From: Terriglobia bacterium
Lineage (GTDB): Bacteria > Acidobacteriota > Terriglobia > UBA7540
Length of the DNA stretch: 32,525 nucleotides
Assembly (NCBI GenBank): GCA_020072925.1
Contig: JAIQGA010000015.1
Span: 1 to 32,525, forward strand
Reading direction: 5' to 3'
Part shown: positions 16,218 through 25,096 of the stretch, piece after piece
Layout: each line of letters begins with the position of its first letter
Position numbering within the stretch: the first letter of the stretch is position 1
Program-made: the position numbers and the translations under genes
Notes under the pieces: generated by a model
What the model was told of the DNA's origin: nothing
Database searches by the model: none
Seen by the model: the letters and a program-made list of their open reading frames with translations, nothing else

Positions 16218-16861
16218 TTGCTCCTCGGAAGCGTCGCGAGATTCTTGACGAGGGAAACAAAATCCTCCAGTGGCACCGCGCCGCTGCGTCCGGCCACCAC
16301 GCGTTGCTGCCGCGCAGTCAGACTGAGCCCTTCGCCGGATGCTTCTTCGCCCGCATTGTTGAAAAGTCCCGCGTTACCCAGATCGTTGACGATCTGCTCG
16401 TGCCCCTGGCGGTCGGCAAAAATGTGAAACCGCCCCTGGTCTCCTCCCAGCGGGCTGCTCAAGCCGTAACGCGATGGCGCGGGCAGAAAAAGGAGCAGGC
16501 GGTCGCCCGCCACGTACCGACGTTTCCCGCTCCTGCGCGGCTCAAACAGAAGCAGTTGACGGAACGTGTAGCGCGGGCCGATGGCGCCGCGCAGAACCTG
16601 CTCGACGGCCAGCGTCACGCGGATGGTGGGAAGGTTCGGGTAGCCGGGCAGCGGCTCGTAACGTGCCTCCAGGACCCGTCCTTCCACGATGAACTCCGCG
16701 CGTCGGGTTAGTTCCACCACGTTCTGCTGGCGATAGAGAAACTGCGTGTAAGCCGGGTGGGAGTTAACAATGAAGATAACCAGCAAGGAGACTAGGATAA
16801 CTAATTGAGGATGACGCGAAGGAACAACCGGAAAGGGAACGCTTGACTGATGTAAGGTCAT
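16214..16861 (-). CDS. exported protein of unknown function, coupled to the matrixin gene
   Basis: 215 residues. An N-terminal hydrophobic segment (about 19-35, VILVSLLVIFIVNS) is followed by YTQ, a possible signal end. A beta-rich domain follows (VVELTRRAEFIVEGRVLEARYEPLPGYPNL). Such domains are seen next to matrixins in Acidobacteria by my recollection; I cannot name the family. The middle has LLLFLPAPSRYGLSSPLGGDQGRF. It shares four bases with the next gene, so it is made in step with the metalloprotease and may be its partner or inhibitor; that is inference. The ATG 16861 has no strong ribosome site. A TATAGA hexamer lies 34 bases upstream (16895-16900), but no matching -35 was found. Confidence 0.7.
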   Translation of the reverse strand: MTLHQSSVPFPVVPSRHPQLVILVSLLVIFIVNSHPAYTQFLYRQQNVVELTRRAEFIVEGRVLEARYEPLPGYPNLPTIRVTLAVEQVLRGAIGPRYTFRQLLLFEPRRSGKRRYVAGDRLLLFLPAPSRYGLSSPLGGDQGRFHIFADRQGHEQIVNDLGNAGLFNNAGEEASGEGLSLTARQQRVVAGRSGAVPLEDFVSLVKNLATLPRSK

Positions 16862-17098
16862 GGGCCGCCGTTCAGGACTTTTATGGCGGCGGATTCTATA
16901 CCTTTACTCAGCCGTCAACAAGCATTTTCGTCAATTGAGATGAGTCTATCTTGTCGTTAAGAGTGACATTTATTCAGTTTCTGAGAAAACAAGGACATCT
17001 TGGTTGTTTCGCGGGGCGCATGCGCCGGCGCTCGCAAACCGTCGGACAAAACGGTCATCTCGGATGCGCATTCCCGACTGCCATTGGCCGCGTTCTCT

Positions 17099-20000
17099 CT
17101 ACAGCACTGTGACGGTAACCGTCACCGTGTGCGTGAGGGTCCCGCTCGTGCCGGTCACCGTAACGGAATACGTGCCCGCGGGTGTGCCGGGATTGTGAGT
17201 TACTCCGCCACCGCCTCCTCCTCCGCAAGCGACGAATCCAGCCGCCATCAGAAGCAAGGCAAGTAACCCGATTGTCATCGCTAGGCGGCGTTTCCTTGCC
17301 ACAGCCAGCAGGAAGAGGAGAAATCCCGCGAGAACCGCAGGCCCCACGAACCATCGAGGCATCGAGAAGGGGGGCGGGGCCGAAGTGGGCGCCGCGGTAG
17401 TGACAGTGAGCGTAGTAGAGCCACTAGTCGTTACGGAGGTTGGGCTCATGGAGCAAGCGGCCGCCGTCATGGCGAACGGAACGGCGCACGTGAAGGTGAC
17501 CGAGCCCGTGAATCCGTTGCTGGCGGCCAGCGTGATCTTCGAGGTGGCGGATTGGCCAGGCGACAAGCTCGTGATGCTGGTGGGATCGGCGGATAGAGTA
17601 AAGTCGGGAGGCACGTTGACGGTGACCGGCGCGGAGGTAGAGCCCACGTAGTTGGTATCACCGTTGTACTGGGCCGTGACCTGCGCGGTGCTTGAGAAGG
17701 TTGTGGTGAGGCTTGCCTGGCAAGTCGCAAAGGCGGTGAATGAGCCCGCCGTGCCCGAGCAACTCACCGGGCTTCCCGCGATAGCGGTTCCGGAGTTCGT
17801 GAACTGTACCGTGCCGGTGGGAGCCACTCCGCTGCTCTGCGTATTGACCACGGCCGTAAGAGTGACCTGTGTGCCCGCCGAGGCCGTGGAGGGGCTGGCC
17901 GAAAGGCTGGTCGTGGTCGTGGCAGCCGTGATGGTAATGGCATTCGTGGGCGAAGTGCTTGGGTTATAGCTACTGTCGCCGCCGTATGCGGCGACCACGT
18001 TGTTCGTGCCCACCGGGAACTGCACGTAGATGTCCTCGAGATAACCCGAGCTGTTCAACTTGTAGCTTCCCGCGGTGTATCCGGGCGGCGAGCCCTGCTC
18101 GGGAATCGGCTGGCCATTGTTGGTTACCGTCACCGTTCCGGTTGGACAAGGATAGAGGAGCAACCCTGTCGTGTGCGAATAGCACGTGTTACCCGAACTG
18201 TTGGTGACGTCCGAGCGCAGGACGTACGGAGATCCGTAGGCAGCCGTCGTGGAGACAATCGCGTTTCCGAAGGCATCGAAAGTGACCATGGCGATGTTTG
18301 TCGAGCTGGGCTCCGGGCTGACCGTGACGGCGGTGGGGCCCGAATCACTCGCGCCGAAAGTTCCGTCGCCAGCGTAGTGCGCCGTCACGTTGTAGGAGCC
18401 GCCGGGCAGCATGTTGGTTGTGGAACTGACGCCGCCGCTGGTCAGGGTAAAGCCGGTAATGCCGAGTTTCGAGGTCGGGCCGCCCATAAGGGAAACAGCC
18501 CCCGTTGGTGTGCCGGAGGTCGAAGTTACTCCGATGGTTACATTCACCAATTGGCCGTGGGTGAGGGTGGTCGGAGAGAGGGTCAATGAAGTCGTGGTAG
18601 CCGCGAAGCTGACGGAACTCCACTTGTTCACCAGGTTCGCGGCGTTGACGGAGCCCAGCCCGGTCGCGAGGTCGTACCCGGCGGTGGTTGGGAAGGCGGG
18701 CGTGGGACTGGCGCTCCCGGGATTCACCACCAGGATGCCAAAGCCGCCGGAGGTGGTTTTGCTGCAATTGGGTGAGCCCCCCTGGCAGGCTACGGAAATG
18801 TTGCCCTTCACCGTGTCGTAGAAAACGCAGGCTGAACCGCTGGCGTTGGGAGCCATGGTGGCGTTCGACGCGCAACTCGCGCCACTCTGCGCGGCGAGCT
18901 TATAGAGAACGTAGTTGGCATTCCCCTGGCGCGCGCCGGTTTTCTGATTGACCAGCGCCATGATGCCTGCAAAAGCGGGCGTCGCGAAGGAGGTCCCACC
19001 CGCGCCCTGGAAGTTCGTATAAGGAGAATTGAGATTGCAGGATGTGCTCGTGCCTGTGTTGGCATCCGCCTCACAAAAAATGTAAAAGCTCGTCGCCAAG
19101 CCGGAGAAAAGCGAAACATCGGGGAGGTCGCGCACGGAATCATTCGGGACGCCGGAACCAGTCTGCCAGGCCGGTTTGGGATATCCCGCGCCGCAGGTGC
19201 TCGACAGGGCGCAGTTGCTGGCCCCGCCACCGCCCGCGGCGAGGTCTATGCCGGTCGGCGAGACTGTCGCGCAGCCACTCGTCGACCCGCTTGCCGCGCA
19301 AGTGTCGTTCCAGGTGCTCTCGGGGATGTAAGACTTCGCGGAGGATTGGGTGGTGGAATTATTCGTGGAATTCCAATAAGTGCTCTGCGTGGAGGCATCG
19401 TCGAAATCCGTCCCACCGACGGCGACATTGAACGGCGTCGACGCAAGACCACTTACGGCCAGTCCATTCGCAGCCGCCGTTTGGCCCGGGAGCCCGTCGC
19501 ATCCCGCAGAGCCGCTGTCGCCCGCAGCGATGAGGACGGTGATCCCCTGAGCCGCGGCCTGCTCCCAGAGAGTGCCATAGAAGGCGTTTCCCGCAGCGCC
19601 CAGGAATGCTTCGCAGGTTCCGTAACTCTCGCTCAAGATGGGGGCGAGGTTGTTGTCAACGACGTAAAGCGCGGAGAGGTCGATGCCTGCCGTGGTTTCG
19701 GTGGACTCAGAAACCACCAGATCGATGGTCGCATTCCTGGCCACCGCCCCTGCCCACTGGACGTCGAGGTCCGCTTCACCTTCGTCCGAGGTGAGGATCC
19801 CTGGATCCGGTCCATCCAGGATGATCTGCGGGTCGTTTGCCGGCAGGCCGAACATCGTGCGGAAGTCGCGCACGTCCTGGATGTTGATATTCGTCTGGGC
19901 GGAGACGGCGATGGTCTGCCCGGTGCCGTCGATTCCGGAATTCCAAAGCGGCAGCACGTTGTAAATGGTGGCAAAGTCGCCTGGCCCCACAGCGAAGTTG

Positions 20001-20698
20001 GGGCTACCGCCAGTGGTGAAAGTAAACAGCGGTGTGACTTCTCCGGTCGCCTTCGAACGCATGAAGGTCCCCAACTCGTGGTGCTGCGGCTTGCGCGGAA
20101 AATTATTCAGGGAAGCAACGCCCGCCACCACCGGCGCCACGGCAGCAGGGATTTGTGGATCACTCGCGTTGGCCCAACGCTGCTCGCCATTGACGACATA
20201 CTTGTGGATTTCCGTGTGCAGGGCCTGCCGCACCAGTCCGGCTGTTCCGGAAAACTCGATGACGGTGCGGCCTGCGGCCACCCGGTTGACCTGAAATCCC
20301 TGGCCGGCTAGCCAGTCGGTGACCGCTTGAATATCGGTGTCCGCCGGCCCAAACTGCTGGCCGAATTCCTCCGGCGTGACCCATTTGTGATAGTTCGGCG
20401 AGGACTTGATCTGCTGTTCGTCGAGCAATTTCCGCAATGCGGCTTCCTGTTCGGGCGAGCGCTGCAGCACAAGCAACATGCGAGGCGCGGGCAGGTCATC
20501 GGGCGCGGCGCCACGATCGTAGGCAGCACGTGCCAGGGGATGTGTGTTCCCGCGAAGCGTGACGAGTTTCTGCAGATCGACTGCCTGCGTGACGCGGGCG
20601 CGAACTTCGCGCACTTGCGTGAGAGCATCCCGAGAGGAGAAAAGCGCCAAGAGGATTACAAGCGCAGTTTGCACGGCTCGTGAGCCTGAGAGTCGCAT
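17099..20698 (-). CDS. sedolisin (S53) protease with Ig-like repeats and C-terminal membrane anchor
   Basis: 1199 residues from ATG 20698, which has GGAGG just upstream. In order: signal segment (about 8-28), pro-kumamolisin activation domain (about 35-190), S53 catalytic domain (about 230-690), three or more Ig-like repeats (about 695-1100; GTPTGAVSLMG, GTVQFTNSGTAIAG, YAGDGTF/YGGDSSY/YNGDTNY motifs), and a membrane segment (WFVGPAVLAGFLLFLLAVA) followed by RKRR. The end is a second hydrophobic stretch, a Gly run and a Thr/Val-rich tail. Catalytic residues are intact: Glu308 and Asp312 (SDEGEADLDVQW), oxyanion Asp394 (AAGDSGSAGC) and Ser570 (GGTSFATP). The calcium-site sequence YDLATGLGSVN follows. 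The likely role is degradation of outside protein in acid conditions, as known for the family. It is an independent gene. Confidence 0.9.
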   Translation of the reverse strand: MRLSGSRAVQTALVILLALFSSRDALTQVREVRARVTQAVDLQKLVTLRGNTHPLARAAYDRGAAPDDLPAPRMLLVLQRSPEQEAALRKLLDEQQIKSSPNYHKWVTPEEFGQQFGPADTDIQAVTDWLAGQGFQVNRVAAGRTVIEFSGTAGLVRQALHTEIHKYVVNGEQRWANASDPQIPAAVAPVVAGVASLNNFPRKPQHHELGTFMRSKATGEVTPLFTFTTGGSPNFAVGPGDFATIYNVLPLWNSGIDGTGQTIAVSAQTNINIQDVRDFRTMFGLPANDPQIILDGPDPGILTSDEGEADLDVQWAGAVARNATIDLVVSESTETTAGIDLSALYVVDNNLAPILSESYGTCEAFLGAAGNAFYGTLWEQAAAQGITVLIAAGDSGSAGCDGLPGQTAAANGLAVSGLASTPFNVAVGGTDFDDASTQSTYWNSTNNSTTQSSAKSYIPESTWNDTCAASGSTSGCATVSPTGIDLAAGGGGASNCALSSTCGAGYPKPAWQTGSGVPNDSVRDLPDVSLFSGLATSFYIFCEADANTGTSTSCNLNSPYTNFQGAGGTSFATPAFAGIMALVNQKTGARQGNANYVLYKLAAQSGASCASNATMAPNASGSACVFYDTVKGNISVACQGGSPNCSKTTSGGFGILVVNPGSASPTPAFPTTAGYDLATGLGSVNAANLVNKWSSVSFAATTTSLTLSPTTLTHGQLVNVTIGVTSTSGTPTGAVSLMGGPTSKLGITGFTLTSGGVSSTTNMLPGGSYNVTAHYAGDGTFGASDSGPTAVTVSPEPSSTNIAMVTFDAFGNAIVSTTAAYGSPYVLRSDVTNSSGNTCYSHTTGLLLYPCPTGTVTVTNNGQPIPEQGSPPGYTAGSYKLNSSGYLEDIYVQFPVGTNNVVAAYGGDSSYNPSTSPTNAITITAATTTTSLSASPSTASAGTQVTLTAVVNTQSSGVAPTGTVQFTNSGTAIAGSPVSCSGTAGSFTAFATCQASLTTTFSSTAQVTAQYNGDTNYVGSTSAPVTVNVPPDFTLSADPTSITSLSPGQSATSKITLAASNGFTGSVTFTCAVPFAMTAAACSMSPTSVTTSGSTTLTVTTAAPTSAPPPFSMPRWFVGPAVLAGFLLFLLAVARKRRLAMTIGLLALLLMAAGFVACGGGGGGGVTHNPGTPAGTYSVTVTGTSGTLTHTVTVTVTVL

Positions 20699-21093
20699 GC
20701 CGCCTCCGACCACAAGTTCGATTTCCAGGAATTACGTCCTTAATCGCGAGAACCAGACCAACCCGCCAGGGTTATCGGCGGTAATTCCGCACAGGAATCT
20801 CGGATATTTGTCAGTTTACACCCCCCTGCCCGCTTTGGAAATGCCTCAACCCGTCAACCGTCTGCGGGGATTCCTGCAGGTCGGCGTTGGCGCGGGTTAG
20901 GAAGGGGTTCCTTTCGACAGAATCCAGATGCCGGACAACTTATTGTGATGCGGGAGGGAAGAGCGGCGATGTCTTGAAGGCGACGGCCGGACGGGTTTTG
21001 CATTCAATTTACAGTAGCAGTCCTGAGAATAGCATAGTGGCAATTCTACTGGACAGCAGTCGGCTCAAAATCTCCAGGTCCGGTGGCAGGCGA
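20699..21093. other. 395-base intergenic region upstream of the sedolisin gene
   Basis: The region lies between the Toast-rack-like lipoprotein gene and the sedolisin gene, both on the minus strand. I found no reading frame worth calling, no repeat array of the kind seen elsewhere, and no convincing promoter or riboswitch. The weak inverted repeat CCGCC...GGCGG at about 20762-20780 is the only structure noted. It probably contains the sedolisin promoter. Confidence 0.5.
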
Positions 21094-21828
21094 TCAGACT
21101 CCGGAAGGGGGCCCGCCGAGTTCAAGGTTGATTTCTCCGACGCCCCCTTCGACTTCCACGCGAACGGTCACGGGAGATTTCCCATATCGGTCGTTCACGT
21201 AGGCGTCGCCCTGCTTCATCAGGTCGTGGGCGTTGATGGCGCCGATTCCGCCGCGCGCGATGACGTGCACTCCCACGTCGCGAGGCAGCTTGATGGTGGC
21301 CTTGCCCACGCCTCCGTGGATGCGGGCTACAACGTCGTTTTTGTAATCGCCGGTCAGGTCTACGAGGCTCTCGCCGGCGCCAACCTGGACATCCAGGCTG
21401 TTTAGCGAAAGTGAGGCCAGATTGAGTTCCGTGCGTCCTGCGCCTTGCTCCACGCTGATGCTCATTGGAACCTTGTCGCTGAAGTGCAGATCCCAGGAGT
21501 AATGCACGTTGTGCCCGCCTGACCCACTGCCGGAAGGCTGCTCAATCGTGAGCGTGCCTTGGCTGCCGGAGACCGTGTAGTCCACATGGGGCTTTGCCCG
21601 GTCGACGTTGTAGCTAAATTCGGCGTCCAGCAGATTCGGCGCGCTGCCATCTATCTTCAACTCGCCTGCACCCATATTTAGTTTGACGTCGACGGACTTG
21701 GCGTCGCCCAGCTTGACCGTTTGAGACTCGGTACGTAGCGGGCCCGTGGGCCCGTTGAAGTTGGTGCAGGCTGCCGCAGCCAGCGCCAGCACTGCCCCCA
21801 CGCTCAGCTTGGTGATCCACTTGTCCAT
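21094..21828 (-). CDS. Toast-rack / LiaF-like adhesin-type lipoprotein
   Basis: 244 residues from ATG 21828, which has a strong GGGGGAAG ribosome site; the frame is open further upstream but the extra part is not protein-like. A lipoprotein signal ends at Cys21 (VLALAAAACTN). The rest is a repeating beta pattern: DAKSVDVKLNMGAGELKIDGSA, VEQGAGRTELNLASLSLNSLDVQVGAGESLVDLTGDYKND, GGVGKATIKLPRDVGVHVIARGGIGAI, VEVEGGVGEINLELGG. These right-handed beta-helix-like GAGE/GGVG turns are typical of Toast_rack/DUF4097/LiaF-C proteins. The role is unknown, perhaps envelope stress or surface structure. It lies downstream of the RNase E/G gene but separated by repeats. Confidence 0.8.
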   Translation of the reverse strand: MDKWITKLSVGAVLALAAAACTNFNGPTGPLRTESQTVKLGDAKSVDVKLNMGAGELKIDGSAPNLLDAEFSYNVDRAKPHVDYTVSGSQGTLTIEQPSGSGSGGHNVHYSWDLHFSDKVPMSISVEQGAGRTELNLASLSLNSLDVQVGAGESLVDLTGDYKNDVVARIHGGVGKATIKLPRDVGVHVIARGGIGAINAHDLMKQGDAYVNDRYGKSPVTVRVEVEGGVGEINLELGGPPSGV

Positions 21829-22007
21829 GTGCTTCCCCCCAGACAGGTTTACGCATAACGGGCATGCGAAGTTCCGCCTGGCAGGCTTGCTGGGGCTGAT
21901 GGCAGGGTAGCTGGGCACGATGTCTTGCTCGAAGCGGGAGACCGGTTCCCTCGAGAGAAGGAGGGTTGTCAGTCGGGAGGCAAGTGCCCACCCTCCCCTC
22001 AATTCCA

Positions 22008-22078
22008 AATCCAGGATTCAAGATTCAAGGTCAAAATTGAAAACCCAATCCAAAATCCAAAATCGAAAATCTAAAATA
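22008..22078. repeat. CCAAAAT-type stutter repeat ending the RNase E/G gene
   Basis: Units such as GATTCAA, CCAAAAT and CGAAAAT of 7-8 bases run from about 22008 to 22078. They supply the TAG stop (22073-22071) of the RNase gene. The type resembles the short tandem repeats known from filamentous cyanobacteria. Confidence 0.7.
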
Positions 22079-24761
22079 TCTCAAACCGTTCCTGGTGGAT
22101 GTTCGGGTCGCTCTTGATGATGACGTCTTTCTTGGTGAGCGACTCGAGTTCGGTAACCAGGACGCCCTCGCGCGACTTGAGCGCCTTGGCGACCTCCGGA
22201 TTCACGCGCAGGGTGAGGGAGTCGCCCTCGATCTGGCGCGCCATCTTCTTGGCTTCCGCCAGGATTTCGTTGCAGACGGTGTGGACGGACTTGATCCAAC
22301 CCGACCCCGTGCAGTAGTTGCACGGCTCGCAGAGGGTCCGCTCGAGCGACTGCTTGACGCGCTTGCGGGTGATCGCCACGAGGCCGAAATCGTGGAAGGA
22401 GATGACCTTGGTGGGCGCGCGATCGTGGCGCAGGGCCTCTTCGAGCGCTTGCACGACCTTGGCGCGGTTCTTACGCTCGTCCATGTCGATGAAATCGATC
22501 ACGATGATCCCGCCCAGGTCGCGCAAACGGATTTGGCGGACGATCTCGTTGACCGCGTCGATGTTGGTCTTGACGATGGTATCTTCGAGGCGGTTCGTCT
22601 TACCCACGAACTTGCCCGTGTTCACGTCCACGGCCACGAGCGCTTCGGTCTGGTTGATGACAATGTATCCGCCGGACCTCAGCCACACCTTGGGCTTCAG
22701 GGCTTTTTCAATCTCCGATTGCACGCCGAATTCCTCGAACAGCGGCGTGTTGCGCGTATAGAGTTTCACCTTGTCGACCAGCGAAGGCTGGCTGCGGCTG
22801 ACGAAATCGAGCACACGTTCGTAGTCGATTTCGTTATCCACGCGGATGGACTTGAAATCCGGCGTGAGCGTATCGCGCAGCAGGCGCTGGACAAGGTCCA
22901 GATCGCGGTGAATCATTGCCGGAGCTCGGGTGCGGTCGGCCTTGGCGCGAATGTCGCTCCACAGCGTGGAGAGGAATTTCAGGTCGGCCTTGAACTCTTC
23001 GGCCGACCGGCCTTCCCCCGCAGTCCTGACAATGAACCCACCCGTCAGCGAGCCTTTGTTTTCCAGGATGATATTGCGCAGGCGCAGGCGTTCCTCCTCG
23101 GAGGCGATCTTGCGTGAGACGCCGATGTGAACGATGGTGGGCATGTAAACCAGGTAGCGGCCCGGCAAGGCGATGTGCGAGGTGATGCGCGCGCCCTTGG
23201 TGCCCAGAGGCTCCTTGGCGATCTGGACCAGAATCTCCTGGCCCTCCTTGAGCAATTCGGAGATTTGCAGGGGCTGGTTGTTTCCAGGACGCGACGTGGG
23301 CTCGCGCCGGCCCTCCGGACGCTGGTGGCCCATGCCGCGACGCCCGCGGCGGCGACGAGGCGCAAAACGCGGCCGCTGGTGCGGCTCGCGCAAAGTATAG
23401 GTCCGTTCGCCGGGCCCGCTCGAAGCATCCGGCGACGATGCTGGAACGGTCGTGGATTGCGCCGGCGCTTCCTCCGTGGCTGCCGGAGGCTGGGGAGTGG
23501 CAACACCCTCCGGGGTTGCGGTAGCTTCGCTGACGGGTTCCCCGGAAGGTTCCTCCGTGCTGGCTGGCTCGGCATTGGGAATGGCCTCGGAGACCAAAGG
23601 CTCCGCTGAAGCCGGAGAATATTCAGTGATTGTTGGGAGCGGTTCGATGACCGAAGGCGCCGTCGTGGCATCCAGCGAGGGCGATTCTGTAGGAGCGCTC
23701 GGCTCAGCCACCAGGTCTTGCGGTGCAACCGGCGTCACTTCGAGCGCTGGAGCAGCATCCTCAAGTTCGGCCTGGACCTGAATAACCGGCGGCTCTGCCG
23801 TAGCGGGGGATTCGTTTGCCTCCGGCGTTGCCGCCATCGCCACAGCAAAGCTGGTCGGAGGGATTACCTCGGAACTGGCTGTGGGAGCAGACTCCGTAGA
23901 AGGAGGTTCGTTCGGAACCTCAGGCACGGATTCTGACGCGAGACTTGGCGCCGCGGTGGCTTCGCTCCCTTCACCCGCTTGAGCCTCAGCAGAAGGGGCC
24001 TCGGAGGCGACTATCGGTTCGATCGGTGAGGCGTTTTCAGGTTCCGCGGTTATCTCCGAGGGCGGCGTCGCGGATGTCTCAGCCTCCGGGGTCGCGTGGC
24101 TATACTTCGCCAAGGACTCTCCCGGCAGAATCTCAAAGGATGCATTTGCCGGAGCCTCTGGGCGAGGCGTGAAACGGTGCTCGCGTTCACGGTCGCGGTC
24201 TCGATCCCGATCACCAAAGCCGCCGCGTCCCCGCCGATGTCGCCGACGGGCTCGTGGATCGAAGCGCCGGTATTCGCGGGACTCCTGAGGGGGCGCAGTC
24301 CCTTGTTCGGGGGGTGCGGTGGGGCCAGGGGCGGGAGTAGGAACTTCGTTGGGTCGGGCTTCCGCAACAGGGGGTGGGAGCGGAGGAGCAGGCTCGGCAC
24401 TCGCTGGCGGCGCGACCGCAGACTCCGTCGGCTTTGGAGGTTCGGCGACTGCAACAGCGACGGGATTCTCCGCCGTATATTTCGTCGCACGCGCCTCAGC
24501 TTCCTCGAAGACCTTGTCGTACTCTTCCTGGTCCTCAAAGAAGAAATCCGAGACATAGAGAAACGCATCGCGCTCCAGACCTATATCGACGAAGGCTGAC
24601 TGCATGCCGGGCAGCACGCGATTCACCCGGCCTTTGTAAATCCCGCCGACCAGGCCAACATCGGTATCCCGTTCGTAGTAAACTTCCACCAGTTGATCGT
24701 CTTCCAACACTGCGACCTTCGTCTCATGAGGAGACGAGGAAATAAACATCTCCTTGGCCAT
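22071..24761 (-). CDS. ribonuclease E/G family endoribonuclease with a ~410-residue disordered insertion
   Basis: 896 residues; an RNase G without insertion has about 490. It cuts single-stranded RNA for rRNA maturation and mRNA decay. The core is split. The first S1 part is 1-75 (YKGRVNRVLPGMQSAFVDIG) and the rest of S1, the RNase H-like part and the DNase I-like part run from about 497 to 896. Catalytic metal ligands are Asp712 (VDVNTG) and Asp756 (VIDFIDM). The Zn-link cysteines are Cys811 and Cys814 (CEPC). Residues about 80-495 are a low-complexity Pro/Ala/Glu/Ser insertion with Arg-rich patches (about 161-200, with RDRDRDRDRERE, and about 463-492), which may bind RNA. ATG 24761 has AAGGAG seven bases upstream. 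It is near rodA and mrdA, an order common in this phylum. Confidence 0.93.
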   Translation of the reverse strand: MAKEMFISSSPHETKVAVLEDDQLVEVYYERDTDVGLVGGIYKGRVNRVLPGMQSAFVDIGLERDAFLYVSDFFFEDQEEYDKVFEEAEARATKYTAENPVAVAVAEPPKPTESAVAPPASAEPAPPLPPPVAEARPNEVPTPAPGPTAPPEQGTAPPQESREYRRFDPRARRRHRRGRGGFGDRDRDRDREREHRFTPRPEAPANASFEILPGESLAKYSHATPEAETSATPPSEITAEPENASPIEPIVASEAPSAEAQAGEGSEATAAPSLASESVPEVPNEPPSTESAPTASSEVIPPTSFAVAMAATPEANESPATAEPPVIQVQAELEDAAPALEVTPVAPQDLVAEPSAPTESPSLDATTAPSVIEPLPTITEYSPASAEPLVSEAIPNAEPASTEEPSGEPVSEATATPEGVATPQPPAATEEAPAQSTTVPASSPDASSGPGERTYTLREPHQRPRFAPRRRRGRRGMGHQRPEGRREPTSRPGNNQPLQISELLKEGQEILVQIAKEPLGTKGARITSHIALPGRYLVYMPTIVHIGVSRKIASEEERLRLRNIILENKGSLTGGFIVRTAGEGRSAEEFKADLKFLSTLWSDIRAKADRTRAPAMIHRDLDLVQRLLRDTLTPDFKSIRVDNEIDYERVLDFVSRSQPSLVDKVKLYTRNTPLFEEFGVQSEIEKALKPKVWLRSGGYIVINQTEALVAVDVNTGKFVGKTNRLEDTIVKTNIDAVNEIVRQIRLRDLGGIIVIDFIDMDERKNRAKVVQALEEALRHDRAPTKVISFHDFGLVAITRKRVKQSLERTLCEPCNYCTGSGWIKSVHTVCNEILAEAKKMARQIEGDSLTLRVNPEVAKALKSREGVLVTELESLTKKDVIIKSDPNIHQERFEIF

Positions 24762-25096
24762 GGAAACTCCTTTGTCAGGAGGAACCCGGGGAACCCTCTC
24801 GCTTCATGGGGATCAACCCTCGGTGCTCCCGGCCCGGACCTGCTGTGAATGCTCGGCAGTGGTCAGTAATCAGTCGTCAAAGAGGCTTAGCCTTCGATGG
24901 ACTGAGAACCCAAGACTGCCTCACTTCGTCAGCGTTCCGGGGCTCGATCTCAGGTGGTATTCGCGACCAATCGTGGTGCAAGGCCGTCCGGACCCACCTT
25001 GTCCGTGTGAACCGCGCAATAGACGCCGGCTCACAGGCTGGGGAGTGTGCCGATGTCAGGCGCATGCTCCTCTCGCGCCCAACACAAAGACCGCGC
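24762..25096. other. 335-base leader upstream of the RNase E/G gene
   Basis: The region lies between the rodA stop and the RNase start. It holds a short CAGTGGTCAGTAATCAGT stutter at about 24855-24880 and no reading frame I would call. A long 5' leader would fit autoregulation of RNase E known in other bacteria, but no specific structure was identified here. Confidence 0.45.

Noticed and set aside
16895-16934. Promoter upstream of the 16861 gene
   Set aside because: TATAGA and two TTGACG hexamers are present but with spacings of 12 and 28 bases, neither acceptable.
19346-20311. 321-residue plus-strand reading frame
   Set aside because: Antisense to the sedolisin catalytic domain, Arg-rich, no motif.
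21829-22008. 60-residue extension of the Toast-rack lipoprotein
   Set aside because: The signal peptide and a strong ribosome site mark ATG 21828; the extension would bury the signal.
22095-23117. 340-residue plus-strand reading frame
   Set aside because: It is antisense to the RNase E/G core, has no family motif, and is a by-product of GC-rich codon use.
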